A stretch of 51,337 bases of DNA from Kutzneria sp. 744 (lineage in GTDB: Bacteria > Actinomycetota > Actinomycetes > Mycobacteriales > Pseudonocardiaceae), in NCBI RefSeq assembly GCF_000568255.1, contig NZ_KK037166.1, forward strand, positions 10,364,809 to 10,416,145, in the 5' to 3' direction. Position 1 is the stretch's first letter. Every line of letters starts with the position of its first letter. Shown in pieces: positions 44,523 through 51,337 of this stretch. The position numbers were made by a program, and so were the translations under genes. The notes under the pieces are model-generated. The model worked only from the letters and a program-made list of their open reading frames with translations, did not search any database and was not told where the DNA came from.

Positions 44523-45689
44523 GTGCTCACCCAGCCGTTCGCCGACGCCGTCGCCGAGGCCGAGAAGGTCATCGCCGAGGCCCCGCACATCCGGACCGAG
44601 CAGGATCTCGTCGAGGGCTACGACTACCTGGCCGGCAGCATCCGGGCGTCGCTGCAGATGGCCTGGGCCTACCAGCGCGACTTCCCGTACTTCGTCCGGT
44701 CCACCGGTCCGTACACCAAGCTGGGCCTGGACAACCCGGACACCCTGTACTTCCACGCCTACCTGCGCGACGACTGCGAATACGTGGTGACCGGCCGCCG
44801 CGGCAGCACCGCCGACCTCAGCTTTCAGGTGCTCAACGGGGACTACTCGCCGGTGGACGTGCCGGACAGCCTGACCGCGTTCGACGACCGGGCGTTCGAG
44901 ATCGGCCCGGACGGCTCGTTCGAGCTGCGGTTCGGCCCGGCCAAGGCGGACGCCGGCCCGAACTACTTCACCCTCGGGCCCGGGTCGGCGATGCTCATCG
45001 TGCGGGAGGTCTTCAGCGACTGGCGCACCGAACAACCCGGCAGCATTCGCATCCACCGGGCCGGCGCCACCGGCGCCCCGCCGCCGCTGACCAGGGACGT
45101 GCTGGCCAAGCGCTACGGTGTCGCCGGCAAGATCCTGATCAGCCGGCTGCGCACCTTCCTGGCCTTTCCCGAGTGGTTCTACCTGAAGCTGCCGGTCAAC
45201 ACGATGACCGCGCCGCGGGCCACGCCCGGCGGGCTGAGCACCCAGTTCTCCTCGGTCGGCCACTACGACCTGGCCGACGACCAGGCCATGATCGTCACCG
45301 TGCCGGCGTCGGACGCGCCGTACCAGGGCTTTCAGCTCGGCAGCATGTGGTACGTGTCGCTGGACTACATCAACCACCAGACCAGCCTCACCGCCGACCA
45401 GGCCCGCGTCGACCCGGACGGCCGGATCCGGTTCGTCGTCAGCGAGCGCGACCCGGGGCTGGCCAACTGGCTGGAGTGCACCGGCCACGCCCGTGGCTAC
45501 CTCCAGATCCGCTGGCAGCGACTGGCCCGCGCGCTCACCCCCGAGGACGGTCCCGAGGTGGAAGTGGTTCCCGTGCACGAACTTCCCGAGCGGCTGCCGT
45601 TCCACGAGCAGAGCCGAATCACGCCGCCCGAGTACGCGGCACGGATCGCCGCGCGCCGGGCCGCCGTGGCCGACCGGATGCTGGGCTGA
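44523..45689 (+). CDS. DUF1214-type protein of the sulfotransferase operon
   Basis: 388 residues from GTG 44523, with AAGGAG 6 bases upstream. There is no signal peptide. The N-terminal region is helical (EQDLVEGYDYLAGSIRASLQ), followed by beta-rich sections such as DNPDTLYFHAYLRDDCEYVV and GSFELRFGPAKADAGPNYFT. The C-terminal half contains the DUF1214-like pattern YQGFQLGSMWYVSLDYINHQ and FVVSERDPGLANWLECTGHA. DUF1214 and DUF1254 proteins are widespread in mycobacteria and their relatives; the function is unknown. It is the first gene of a four-gene operon with a sulfotransferase, SDR and DapB-like oxidoreductase, and is preceded by two operators. Confidence 0.85.
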   Translation: MLTQPFADAVAEAEKVIAEAPHIRTEQDLVEGYDYLAGSIRASLQMAWAYQRDFPYFVRSTGPYTKLGLDNPDTLYFHAYLRDDCEYVVTGRRGSTADLSFQVLNGDYSPVDVPDSLTAFDDRAFEIGPDGSFELRFGPAKADAGPNYFTLGPGSAMLIVREVFSDWRTEQPGSIRIHRAGATGAPPPLTRDVLAKRYGVAGKILISRLRTFLAFPEWFYLKLPVNTMTAPRATPGGLSTQFSSVGHYDLADDQAMIVTVPASDAPYQGFQLGSMWYVSLDYINHQTSLTADQARVDPDGRIRFVVSERDPGLANWLECTGHARGYLQIRWQRLARALTPEDGPEVEVVPVHELPERLPFHEQSRITPPEYAARIAARRAAVADRMLG

Positions 45690-45693
45690 GGCG

Positions 45694-46863
45694 ATGATCG
45701 GGGGACGGGACCGCGTCGGCACGGTCGAGGACCTGCACGCCTCGGCGACCAAGATCACCGGGCTGGCCGACTTCGGCGACGACGAGTACCGCGACGGACT
45801 CGCCGTGCTGCTGGCGTCCTACGAACGCGACGCCGGCCTGACACCGTTGGGCAACAAGGTGATGCGCTCCTTCCTGCGCGGGGCGCTGGTGTCCCGGCTG
45901 CTCAGTGAGGCCGCGTGGCAGCAGTATCCCGAGCATGCGCAGGTGCCGATCGAGCGGCCCATCTTCGTCACGGGGCTGCCGCGCACCGGAACCACCGCGC
46001 TGCACCGGTTGCTCGCCGCGGATCCGGCGCACCAGGGCCTTCAGGTGTGGCTCACCGAGGTGCCGCAACCCCGACCGCCCCGCGACACCTGGGCCGACAA
46101 CCCGGTGTTCCGGGCGATCGAGGAGAACTACCGTCGCCACCACGTCGACCATCCCGAGTTCATGGGGCTGCACTACATGTCGGCCGACGAGGTCGAGGAG
46201 TGCTGGCAGCTGCTGCGCCAGTCGATGCGGTCGATCTCCTACGAATGCCTCGCCCACCTGCCGACGTACTCCAGCTGGCTGGCCGGCCAGGACTGGACGG
46301 AGGCCTACCGCCGGCACCGGCGCAACCTCCAGCTGATCGGCCTGCCCGACCGCGATCGCCGTTGGGTGCTCAAGAATCCCAGCCACCTGTTCGCCCTCGA
46401 CTCGCTGCTGGCCGTGTACCCGGACGCGCTGGTGATCCAGACGCACCGGTCTCCCCGTGCCGCCATCGCGTCGGTGTGCAGCCTGAACCAGCAGGCGAGC
46501 GCCGGCTGGTCCACGGTGTTCGACGGCGATGTGGTGGGCCGGGACCAGTTCGAACTGTGGGCGCGGGGCCTCGACCGCTTCACCGCCGACCGCGCCGGCC
46601 ACGACCCGGCCCAGTTCTTCGACGTGCGCTACCAGGATCTGGTCGGCGATCCGATCGGGACCGTGCGGGCGATCTACGCGCACTTCGGGCTGGCGCTGAC
46701 CGAACGCGCGGTGGCCGCGATGACGGCCATTCACACGGACAGCGGCTCCGGCCCGCGCCAGCCGGCGCATCGCTACCAGCTGTCGGACTTCGGGTTGACC
46801 GGCGAGGAGGTCGACGAGCGCTTCGCCGACTACCTGCGGGCCCAAGGTGAGGACCAGAGGTGA
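45694..46863 (+). CDS. PAPS-dependent sulfotransferase (Sulfotransfer_3 type)
   Basis: 389 residues from ATG 45694, 4 bases after the DUF1214 stop. The 5'-phosphosulfate loop is FVTGLPRTGTTALHRLLAAD, with Gly94 to Thr101, and the 3'-phosphate site is seen in VIQTHRSPRAAIASVCSLNQ with its Arg and Ser. VLKNPSHLFALDSLLAVYPD and the C-terminal HRYQLSDFGLTGEEVDERFA are typical of large actinobacterial sulfotransferases related to the Stf group. It should transfer sulfonate from PAPS to a hydroxyl on a small, probably lipophilic acceptor. PAPS can be supplied by cysD-cysNC at 40257-42973. Confidence 0.94.
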   Translation: MIGGRDRVGTVEDLHASATKITGLADFGDDEYRDGLAVLLASYERDAGLTPLGNKVMRSFLRGALVSRLLSEAAWQQYPEHAQVPIERPIFVTGLPRTGTTALHRLLAADPAHQGLQVWLTEVPQPRPPRDTWADNPVFRAIEENYRRHHVDHPEFMGLHYMSADEVEECWQLLRQSMRSISYECLAHLPTYSSWLAGQDWTEAYRRHRRNLQLIGLPDRDRRWVLKNPSHLFALDSLLAVYPDALVIQTHRSPRAAIASVCSLNQQASAGWSTVFDGDVVGRDQFELWARGLDRFTADRAGHDPAQFFDVRYQDLVGDPIGTVRAIYAHFGLALTERAVAAMTAIHTDSGSGPRQPAHRYQLSDFGLTGEEVDERFADYLRAQGEDQR

Positions 46864-46872
46864 GGACCAGCG

Positions 46873-47664
46873 ATGACCCTTTTCGAGCGGTTCCAGGTGA
46901 CGGACAAGGTCGCGGTGGTCACCGGCGCCGGCCGCGGCATCGGCGCGGCCACGGCGGTCGCGCTGGCCCAGGCCGGCGCGGACGTGGTGATCTCGTCCCG
47001 TACGGAGGCCGAACTGCGCGACGTGGCGGCCCGGATCGAGGAGGCCGGCCGCAAGGCGCACGTCGTGCCGGCCGACCTGAGTGATCCGACGGCAGCCGCC
47101 GGGTTGGCGAGCGCGGCGCAGGAGACCTTCGGGCGGCTCGACATCGTGGTCAACAACGTCGGCGGCACCTACCCGCGGCCGTTGCTGGAGACGACCGTCG
47201 AATTCCTCGAAGAAGCCTTCCGGTTCAACGTGTCCACCGCGCACGCCCTGACGGTCGCGGCGGCGCCGGTGATGCTGGCCGACGGCGGCGGCGCGATCGT
47301 GAACATCTCGTCGGTGATGGGACGGGTCGCCGGCCGTGGCTTTGCCGCCTATGGCACGGCCAAGGCGGCGCTCGCGCACTACACCCGTTTGGCGGCAACG
47401 GATCTCTCGCCGCGTATCCGGGTCAACGCGATCGCTGTAGGCTCGGTGGCGACATCGGCCCTGGACATCGTGGTCCGCAACGACGAGCTGCGGGGGAAGA
47501 TGGAGGCCGCCACGCCGCTGCACGCCGTCGGCGAGGCCGACGACATCGCCGCGACGGTGGTCTACCTGGCGTCCCGGGCCGGCGGTTACGTCACCGGCAA
47601 GGTGTTCGAGGTGGACGGTGGCCTCCAGGTCCCCAACCTGGAGCTCGGCCTGCCGGACCTGTGA
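46873..47664 (+). CDS. Short-chain dehydrogenase/reductase
   Basis: 263 residues from ATG 46873, 9 bases after the sulfotransferase stop. A classical SDR: cofactor motif TGAGRGIG at 17-24, NNVGG in place of the usual NNAG, catalytic Ser in [12 protein letters not shown], Tyr160 and Lys164 ([10 protein letters not shown]), and the C-terminal [18 protein letters not shown] after the second strand, with Arg, suggests a preference for NADP. It oxidises a hydroxyl or reduces a ketone on the pathway intermediate. Its stop overlaps a GTG that could start the next gene. Confidence 0.95.
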   Translation: MTLFERFQVTDKVAVVTGAGRGIGAATAVALAQAGADVVISSRTEAELRDVAARIEEAGRKAHVVPADLSDPTAAAGLASAAQETFGRLDIVVNNVGGTYPRPLLETTVEFLEEAFRFNVSTAHALTVAAAPVMLADGGGAIVNISSVMGRVAGRGFAAYGTAKAALAHYTRLAATDLSPRIRVNAIAVGSVATSALDIVVRNDELRGKMEAATPLHAVGEADDIAATVVYLASRAGGYVTGKVFEVDGGLQVPNLELGLPDL

Positions 47665-47681
47665 GCGAGGAGAGTGCGCCC

Positions 47682-48752
47682 GTGGCCTATCGGGTGGTGC
47701 AGTGGAGCACCGGCAACGTCGGGCGGCACGCGATCGCCGGCATCGACGCGCGTCCGGACCTGGACCTCGTCGGCGTCTGGGTGTCCACAGTGGACAAGGT
47801 CGGTCGGGACGCCGGCGAACTCGGCGGACTCGGCCGGGAACTCGGCGTCGCCGCGACCGGCGACGTCGAGGAGCTGCTGGCGTTGCGGCCCGACTGCGTC
47901 GTCTACACGGCGATGGCCGACGATCGGCTGGTGGAGGCGATCGACGACCTCCGGCGCATCCTGCGGGCGGGGATCAACGTGGTCTCCAGCAGCCCGGTGT
48001 TCCTCCAGTTCCCGCGGGGAACGGTGCCCGACGAGGTGTCGGAACCGGTTCGCCGCGCGGCGCTCGACGGCGGAGTGTCGTTGTGGGTCAACGGCATCGA
48101 TCCCGGCTTCGCCAACGACCTGCTGCCGCTGGCGCTCACCGGGATCAGTGAACGCGTCGACCAGGTGCGCTGCCTGGAGATCCTGGACTACAGCACGTAC
48201 CACAACCGCAAGGTGCTGTTCGACATCATGGGATTCGGCGGCGCGCTGGAGGAGATCCCGCTGCTGTTGCAGCCGGGCGTGCTGAGTCTGGCCTGGGGCA
48301 GCGTGGTTCGCCAGCTCGCGTCCGGTTTGGACATCGAGCTGGACGGCGTGCAGGAGAGCTACCAGCGCCTGCCGGCGCCGGAGACCTTCCGGATCGGCAC
48401 GGGCGAGATCGCCGCCGGCACGGCCGCCGGACTGCGGTTCGAGGTGCGGGGGATGCGCGGCGGCCGTCCGGTGTGCGTGCTGGAGCACGTCACCCGGCTG
48501 CGTCCCGACATCGGGCCGGACTGGCCGCAGCCGGCGGGCCAGGGCTGTTACCGCGTCGAGGTCACCGGTGAGCCCAACTACACGCTCGACCTGACGCTGC
48601 TCGGCTCGGACGGCGACCACAACACGGCCGGTCTCAAGGCGACCGCGATGCGTCTGGTGAACGCGATCCCGGCGGTGGTGGCCGCCCCGCCCGGCCTGCT
48701 CACCGCGCTCGACCTGCCGCTGATCACCGGCCGCGGACTGGTTCGCGGCTGA
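47682..48752 (+). CDS. Dihydrodipicolinate reductase-like (DapB-like) oxidoreductase
   Basis: 356 residues from GTG 47682, 9 bases after GAGGAG; the family usually begins near AYRVVQWSTGNVG. GTG 47661, which overlaps the SDR stop, is an in-frame alternative. The Rossmann motif VVQWSTGNVGRHAIAGI is followed by TVDKVGRDAGELGG, DCVVYTAMAD and NVVSSSPVFLQFPRG. The middle has NGIDPGFANDLLPLALTGIS. The group is annotated as NAD(P)H-dependent amine dehydrogenase-like; mycobacteria have many copies, often in sterol- or lipid-linked loci, with unknown substrates. Its 3' end overlaps the convergent TetR gene by 29 bases. Confidence 0.9.
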   Translation: MAYRVVQWSTGNVGRHAIAGIDARPDLDLVGVWVSTVDKVGRDAGELGGLGRELGVAATGDVEELLALRPDCVVYTAMADDRLVEAIDDLRRILRAGINVVSSSPVFLQFPRGTVPDEVSEPVRRAALDGGVSLWVNGIDPGFANDLLPLALTGISERVDQVRCLEILDYSTYHNRKVLFDIMGFGGALEEIPLLLQPGVLSLAWGSVVRQLASGLDIELDGVQESYQRLPAPETFRIGTGEIAAGTAAGLRFEVRGMRGGRPVCVLEHVTRLRPDIGPDWPQPAGQGCYRVEVTGEPNYTLDLTLLGSDGDHNTAGLKATAMRLVNAIPAVVAAPPGLLTALDLPLITGRGLVRG

Positions 48753-49356
48753 CGAGGGCCGGTCCGATCCAGCGACGGACCAGGGCCCGCAGATCGTCGT
48801 CGGTGGGTGTTGGCGTCGAGGGGTACTGGAGGAACGACAGGAACAGCCGCATCAGGATCTCGGCCAGTCCCTGGAAGTCGTGGTCGGTGGTGACGCCGAC
48901 CGCCGCCCAGTCGACCGGTGTGGCGCGCAGGATGCGAGCGCCGAGGGCGAAGGACTGGGGCGAGGTGACCGCGCCGGTGAAGACGTCGGCCTCGCCCGCC
49001 TCCAGGAGCAGGCCCAGATAGGGCTCGCGGGGAACCGTGTGCAGGCTGAACAGCACCGATTCCACGGCGACCTCGGCCGGGCTGCCGAACGAGGCCAGAT
49101 GGCGCTGCATCCGCTCGGCGAACGCCTCGACGCCGGCGATGGCCACGGCGGCGAGGATGTCCGGCAGACGCGGGAAGTACCGGTAGACGGTCTGCCGGGT
49201 CACGCCGGCCTCGGCGGCGATGTCGGACAGGCTGGTCCGGGCCAGCCCGGCCCGGTCGATGCACGCCGTCGCCGCCTCGACGATCCGGCGACGTGCCTCG
49301 TCCTCGGTCCTCGGCGGGTTGCCCTGCCATCCGTGGTACCCCATACGCCCCATCAT
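48724..49356 (-). CDS. TetR-family regulator
   Basis: 210 residues from ATG 49356; ATG 49353 and 49344 are in-frame alternatives and the latter has a slightly better upstream GGGG. The helix-turn-helix (about 20-70) reads RIVEAATACIDRAGLARTSL, then SDIAAEAGVTRQTVYRYFPR. The C-terminal ligand domain is ordinary in length (ESVLFSLHTVPREPYLGLLL, then EILMRLFLSFLQYPS). It is the last gene of a minus-strand set with the membrane protein and FAD enzyme. It does not resemble KstR in the recognition helix, so it cannot simply be assumed to bind the KstR-like sites; the TGTACCG palindrome is an alternative target. Confidence 0.92.
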   Translation of the reverse strand: MMGRMGYHGWQGNPPRTEDEARRRIVEAATACIDRAGLARTSLSDIAAEAGVTRQTVYRYFPRLPDILAAVAIAGVEAFAERMQRHLASFGSPAEVAVESVLFSLHTVPREPYLGLLLEAGEADVFTGAVTSPQSFALGARILRATPVDWAAVGVTTDHDFQGLAEILMRLFLSFLQYPSTPTPTDDDLRALVRRWIGPALVSREPVRGR

Positions 49357-49372
49357 CCCCGAGCCGAGCGCC

Positions 49373-50398
49373 TCAGGCCGTGGCCGGCGCCCGGCTCCGC
49401 ACCCGATAGAGCGCGGCCAGCACCAGACCGGCCCCGAGGAAGCAGGCCAGGGCGTAGAGGCCGCTGCCGACGGGGGCCATGCCGAGGGCGCTGAGCCAGC
49501 ACACCGCCATCACGCCCAGGTAGACGGCGGGGTAGTACCGCGCGAAGGCGGACACCGGCTCGTCGGAAGTCCGAGGGGTCGACGCGATGACCCAGCCGCC
49601 GGCCAGCCAGACCAGCGCCAGCTCGATGCCGAGAACCCAGGCCTGCGCGGTGGTGTTGTCACGGAAGACACTGGACGGGATACCGGCGATGACCATCGCC
49701 AACGGCGTCAGCACACCGGCCAGCAGGATTCGGGGCACCAGCCAGCCGTTGCCGGCCAATCGCACGACCAGGTAGGTCATGGCGGCCATCGAGACCGATG
49801 CGAACAGCAGCATGCTGGTCATCGGCACCGACGCCAGCGCGGGATGGTTGACCACGACGTTGTCCGGGTTCCAGGCCCACCACCGCAGCGGCGGGCCGAT
49901 CTGGTCGAACACCTCGTAGAACACCTGGCACACCAAGGCGACAGCCACCGCGCCGAGCAGCGCGCCGCGCCGGAAGACGCCGAGCGACCGCACGATCTCG
50001 TAGGCGAGCTGGGTGAACATCGAGTAGAACGCCACGATGTAGAGCGGCAGCCGGTCCCCCATGAACTGCACGGTGAAACGGTTGTGGGCGAAGATGAAGC
50101 CGTAGATCCGGTCGAGCCCGAACCACTCCGGGAAGTAGAGCGGCGGCTCGATGACCAACAGGTAGACCAGCGAGGCGAACCACAGCGCCAGGTTGACCGG
50201 GTCACCGGCCCGGTAGCGGCGGATGGCGTGCACCAGCGCGAAGACGGCGCCGCCGATGACGAGCACCTCCAGCAACGGCATCGTCCAGTTGGCGAGATCC
50301 CAGGGAGGACGGACCGAGATCACCGGGGAGACGTCGTGGCAGTCGAAGCCGAGGCCGCGGGTGACGGCGTCGGCCGCCGGCCCGCAATCGGCGCTCAC
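49373..50398 (-). CDS. Polytopic membrane protein of the sulfonation cluster
   Basis: 341 residues from GTG 50398, overlapping the FAD-enzyme stop as GTGA. About eight membrane helices are visible, starting at MPLLEVLVIGGAVFALVHAI. A conserved-looking loop holds YLLVIEPPLYFPEWFGLDRI, YGFIFAHNRFTVQFMGDRLP and YEVFDQIGPPLRWWAWNPDN. No transporter motif is seen. Similar proteins with acidic and His residues near the membrane occur in mycobacteria next to monooxygenases, and resemble the AveC/spirocyclase-like group only loosely. It might act on, or hold, a lipophilic substrate. Function unknown. Confidence 0.8.
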   Translation of the reverse strand: MSADCGPAADAVTRGLGFDCHDVSPVISVRPPWDLANWTMPLLEVLVIGGAVFALVHAIRRYRAGDPVNLALWFASLVYLLVIEPPLYFPEWFGLDRIYGFIFAHNRFTVQFMGDRLPLYIVAFYSMFTQLAYEIVRSLGVFRRGALLGAVAVALVCQVFYEVFDQIGPPLRWWAWNPDNVVVNHPALASVPMTSMLLFASVSMAAMTYLVVRLAGNGWLVPRILLAGVLTPLAMVIAGIPSSVFRDNTTAQAWVLGIELALVWLAGGWVIASTPRTSDEPVSAFARYYPAVYLGVMAVCWLSALGMAPVGSGLYALACFLGAGLVLAALYRVRSRAPATA

Positions 50399-51337
50399 CG
50401 TGCCGCCGCGGTGGCGGGGGAGTAGTCCGTCGCCGGCGGCTCGGCCTGCGGATCGAAGTCGAAGGGCACCCGCTGCCGACCCAACGTGCTACGGACGTAA
50501 TGACGGAGGAACCCCGCGATCACCCGAGGGTTCCGCAGCATCTGGCCCAGCGACTCGTCGAGGTTGAACACCTTGGCGAAATGCTCGTCGACCACGTCGT
50601 CCTCCCGGGCGGCGCCGACGATGAAACTGAACGCCGGACCGGACACGGCCGCCAGGACGCGGCGTCGCCACTCGGGCGGCTTCTCGGTGCCCACCGCGCA
50701 CTCGTAGCCCTGGTCCCTGGCCATCGCGAGCGACCACGGCACACGGAGCAGCTTGCGTTGGGCGGCAAGGAACCGCCCGGTGAAGTCCGCGTCGAGACGG
50801 TCGGCGCGGGCGAGGTGCTCGCGCAGCAGCAACGCCGAGCCCGACGCGGAGCTGATGCCCTGCGCGTAGAACGGATTGAACGCGCAGATCGAGTCGCCGA
50901 CGAACACCAGACCCCGCGGCGGCCGGCGGAGGCGGTCGTAGCGTCGCCACTTGTTGCCGGTGGACCGGGTCAGGTGCACCTCGGAGGTCGGGGCGCAGCG
51001 AGCCATCGCGGCGGCGAACAACGGCGTCCGCACCCGGGCCGCCGACTCGACGAACGTGTCGGTGGTGCGCGGCATCTCCAGGCCCCACGAGCCCATGCAG
51101 GCGATGACGCGGTTGCCCTCGATCGGGAAGAGGTTCACCAGGAACTCGTGCTCGGCCGGATGGTCGCCCTTGTCCGGGGTCGGCATGATCACCAGGTGCT
51201 GCCACCACCAGGAGGGCGGTCGGGGTGTCGGCAGTTCGTACCAGCGCGAGGTGTAGGTGACCTTGGCGTCGAGGGTCCGCACCTCGGGTTCGGGCCAGCC
51301 CGCCGCCACCAGCCAGCCGCTGACGGCGGAGCCACGG
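50395..51337 (-). CDS. FAD-dependent monooxygenase/halogenase-like enzyme (5' partial)
   Basis: At least 314 residues are visible; the frame stays open to the window end and reads SAVSGWLVAAGWPEPEVRTL before any good start, so the FAD-binding N-terminus lies outside. The GD motif that closes on the flavin is LVFVGDSICAFNPFYAQGIS, as in group A flavin monooxygenases and geranylgeranyl-reductase/halogenase relatives. EFLVNLFPIEGNRVIACMGS and RWYELPTPRPPSWWWQHLVI are typical of the substrate domain. It would hydroxylate or epoxidise a lipophilic substrate. First visible gene of the minus-strand set that continues with the membrane protein and TetR regulator. Confidence 0.88.
   Translation of the reverse strand, partial: RGSAVSGWLVAAGWPEPEVRTLDAKVTYTSRWYELPTPRPPSWWWQHLVIMPTPDKGDHPAEHEFLVNLFPIEGNRVIACMGSWGLEMPRTTDTFVESAARVRTPLFAAAMARCAPTSEVHLTRSTGNKWRRYDRLRRPPRGLVFVGDSICAFNPFYAQGISSASGSALLLREHLARADRLDADFTGRFLAAQRKLLRVPWSLAMARDQGYECAVGTEKPPEWRRRVLAAVSGPAFSFIVGAAREDDVVDEHFAKVFNLDESLGQMLRNPRVIAGFLRHYVRSTLGRQRVPFDFDPQAEPPATDYSPATAAAR

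Overview
The window is about 70 % G+C, with dense coding on both strands, many GTG starts and many secreted enzymes. Gene content (ECF sigma factor, a stand-alone SAM methyltransferase of the DUF574 type, an XRE-STAND-TPR regulator, LPXTG-like surface protein, actinobacterial sulfotransferase/DUF1214/SnoaL genes) points to a filamentous soil actinomycete, most likely of the Pseudonocardiales. The genus is inference. No rRNA, tRNA, CRISPR array or complete insertion sequence was seen.

Layout. 1-302: end of a GH95-type alpha-L-fucosidase. 388-3556: an IclR regulator followed by a three-component Rieske oxygenase operon (oxygenase, 77-residue small protein, FMN/2Fe-2S reductase). 3769-14180: extracellular enzymes and surface proteins: GH5 endoglucanase, BNR-propeller protein, GH46 chitosanase, Thr-rich LANTG-anchored protein, S53 peptidase, and GH62 arabinofuranosidase with a ricin-type lectin domain. 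14629-15512: ZIP metal transporter behind a DtxR/IdeR-like iron box. 15730-20996: NMT1/SsuA-type ABC importer divergent from a CitA/CitB-type two-component system. 21070-29631: membrane transporter-like protein, DUF574 methyltransferase, XRE-STAND-TPR regulator, CHAP protein, XRE/MmyB regulator with divergent alcohol dehydrogenase, and a small low-affinity iron permease-like protein. 29725-33331: NHL-propeller protein, RibD/DHFR-like protein, ECF sigma factor with a SnoaL tail, methyltransferase. 33367-38008: two adjacent secreted carbohydrate-active proteins behind a LacI-type operator. 38162-40120: frameshifted LysR gene divergent from a 4,5-dihydroxyphthalate decarboxylase-like gene.

40257-51337 holds the most suggestive system. 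It contains sulfate activation (cysD, cysNC) without the reductive genes, a sulfotransferase, SnoaL-like, DUF1214, SDR and DapB-like oxidoreductases, an FAD monooxygenase, a membrane protein, and IclR and TetR regulators. Two of its divergent promoters carry sites that match, exactly or with one mismatch, the published mycobacterial KstR consensus TnnAACnnGTTnnA. This suggests a locus that oxidises and then sulfonates a steroid-like or other lipophilic substrate. That role is inferred.

The other anomaly is a tract of about 310 bases at 25101-25412 with roughly 48 % G+C. It breaks the TPR domain of the XRE-STAND regulator, and the original reading frame resumes in register after it.
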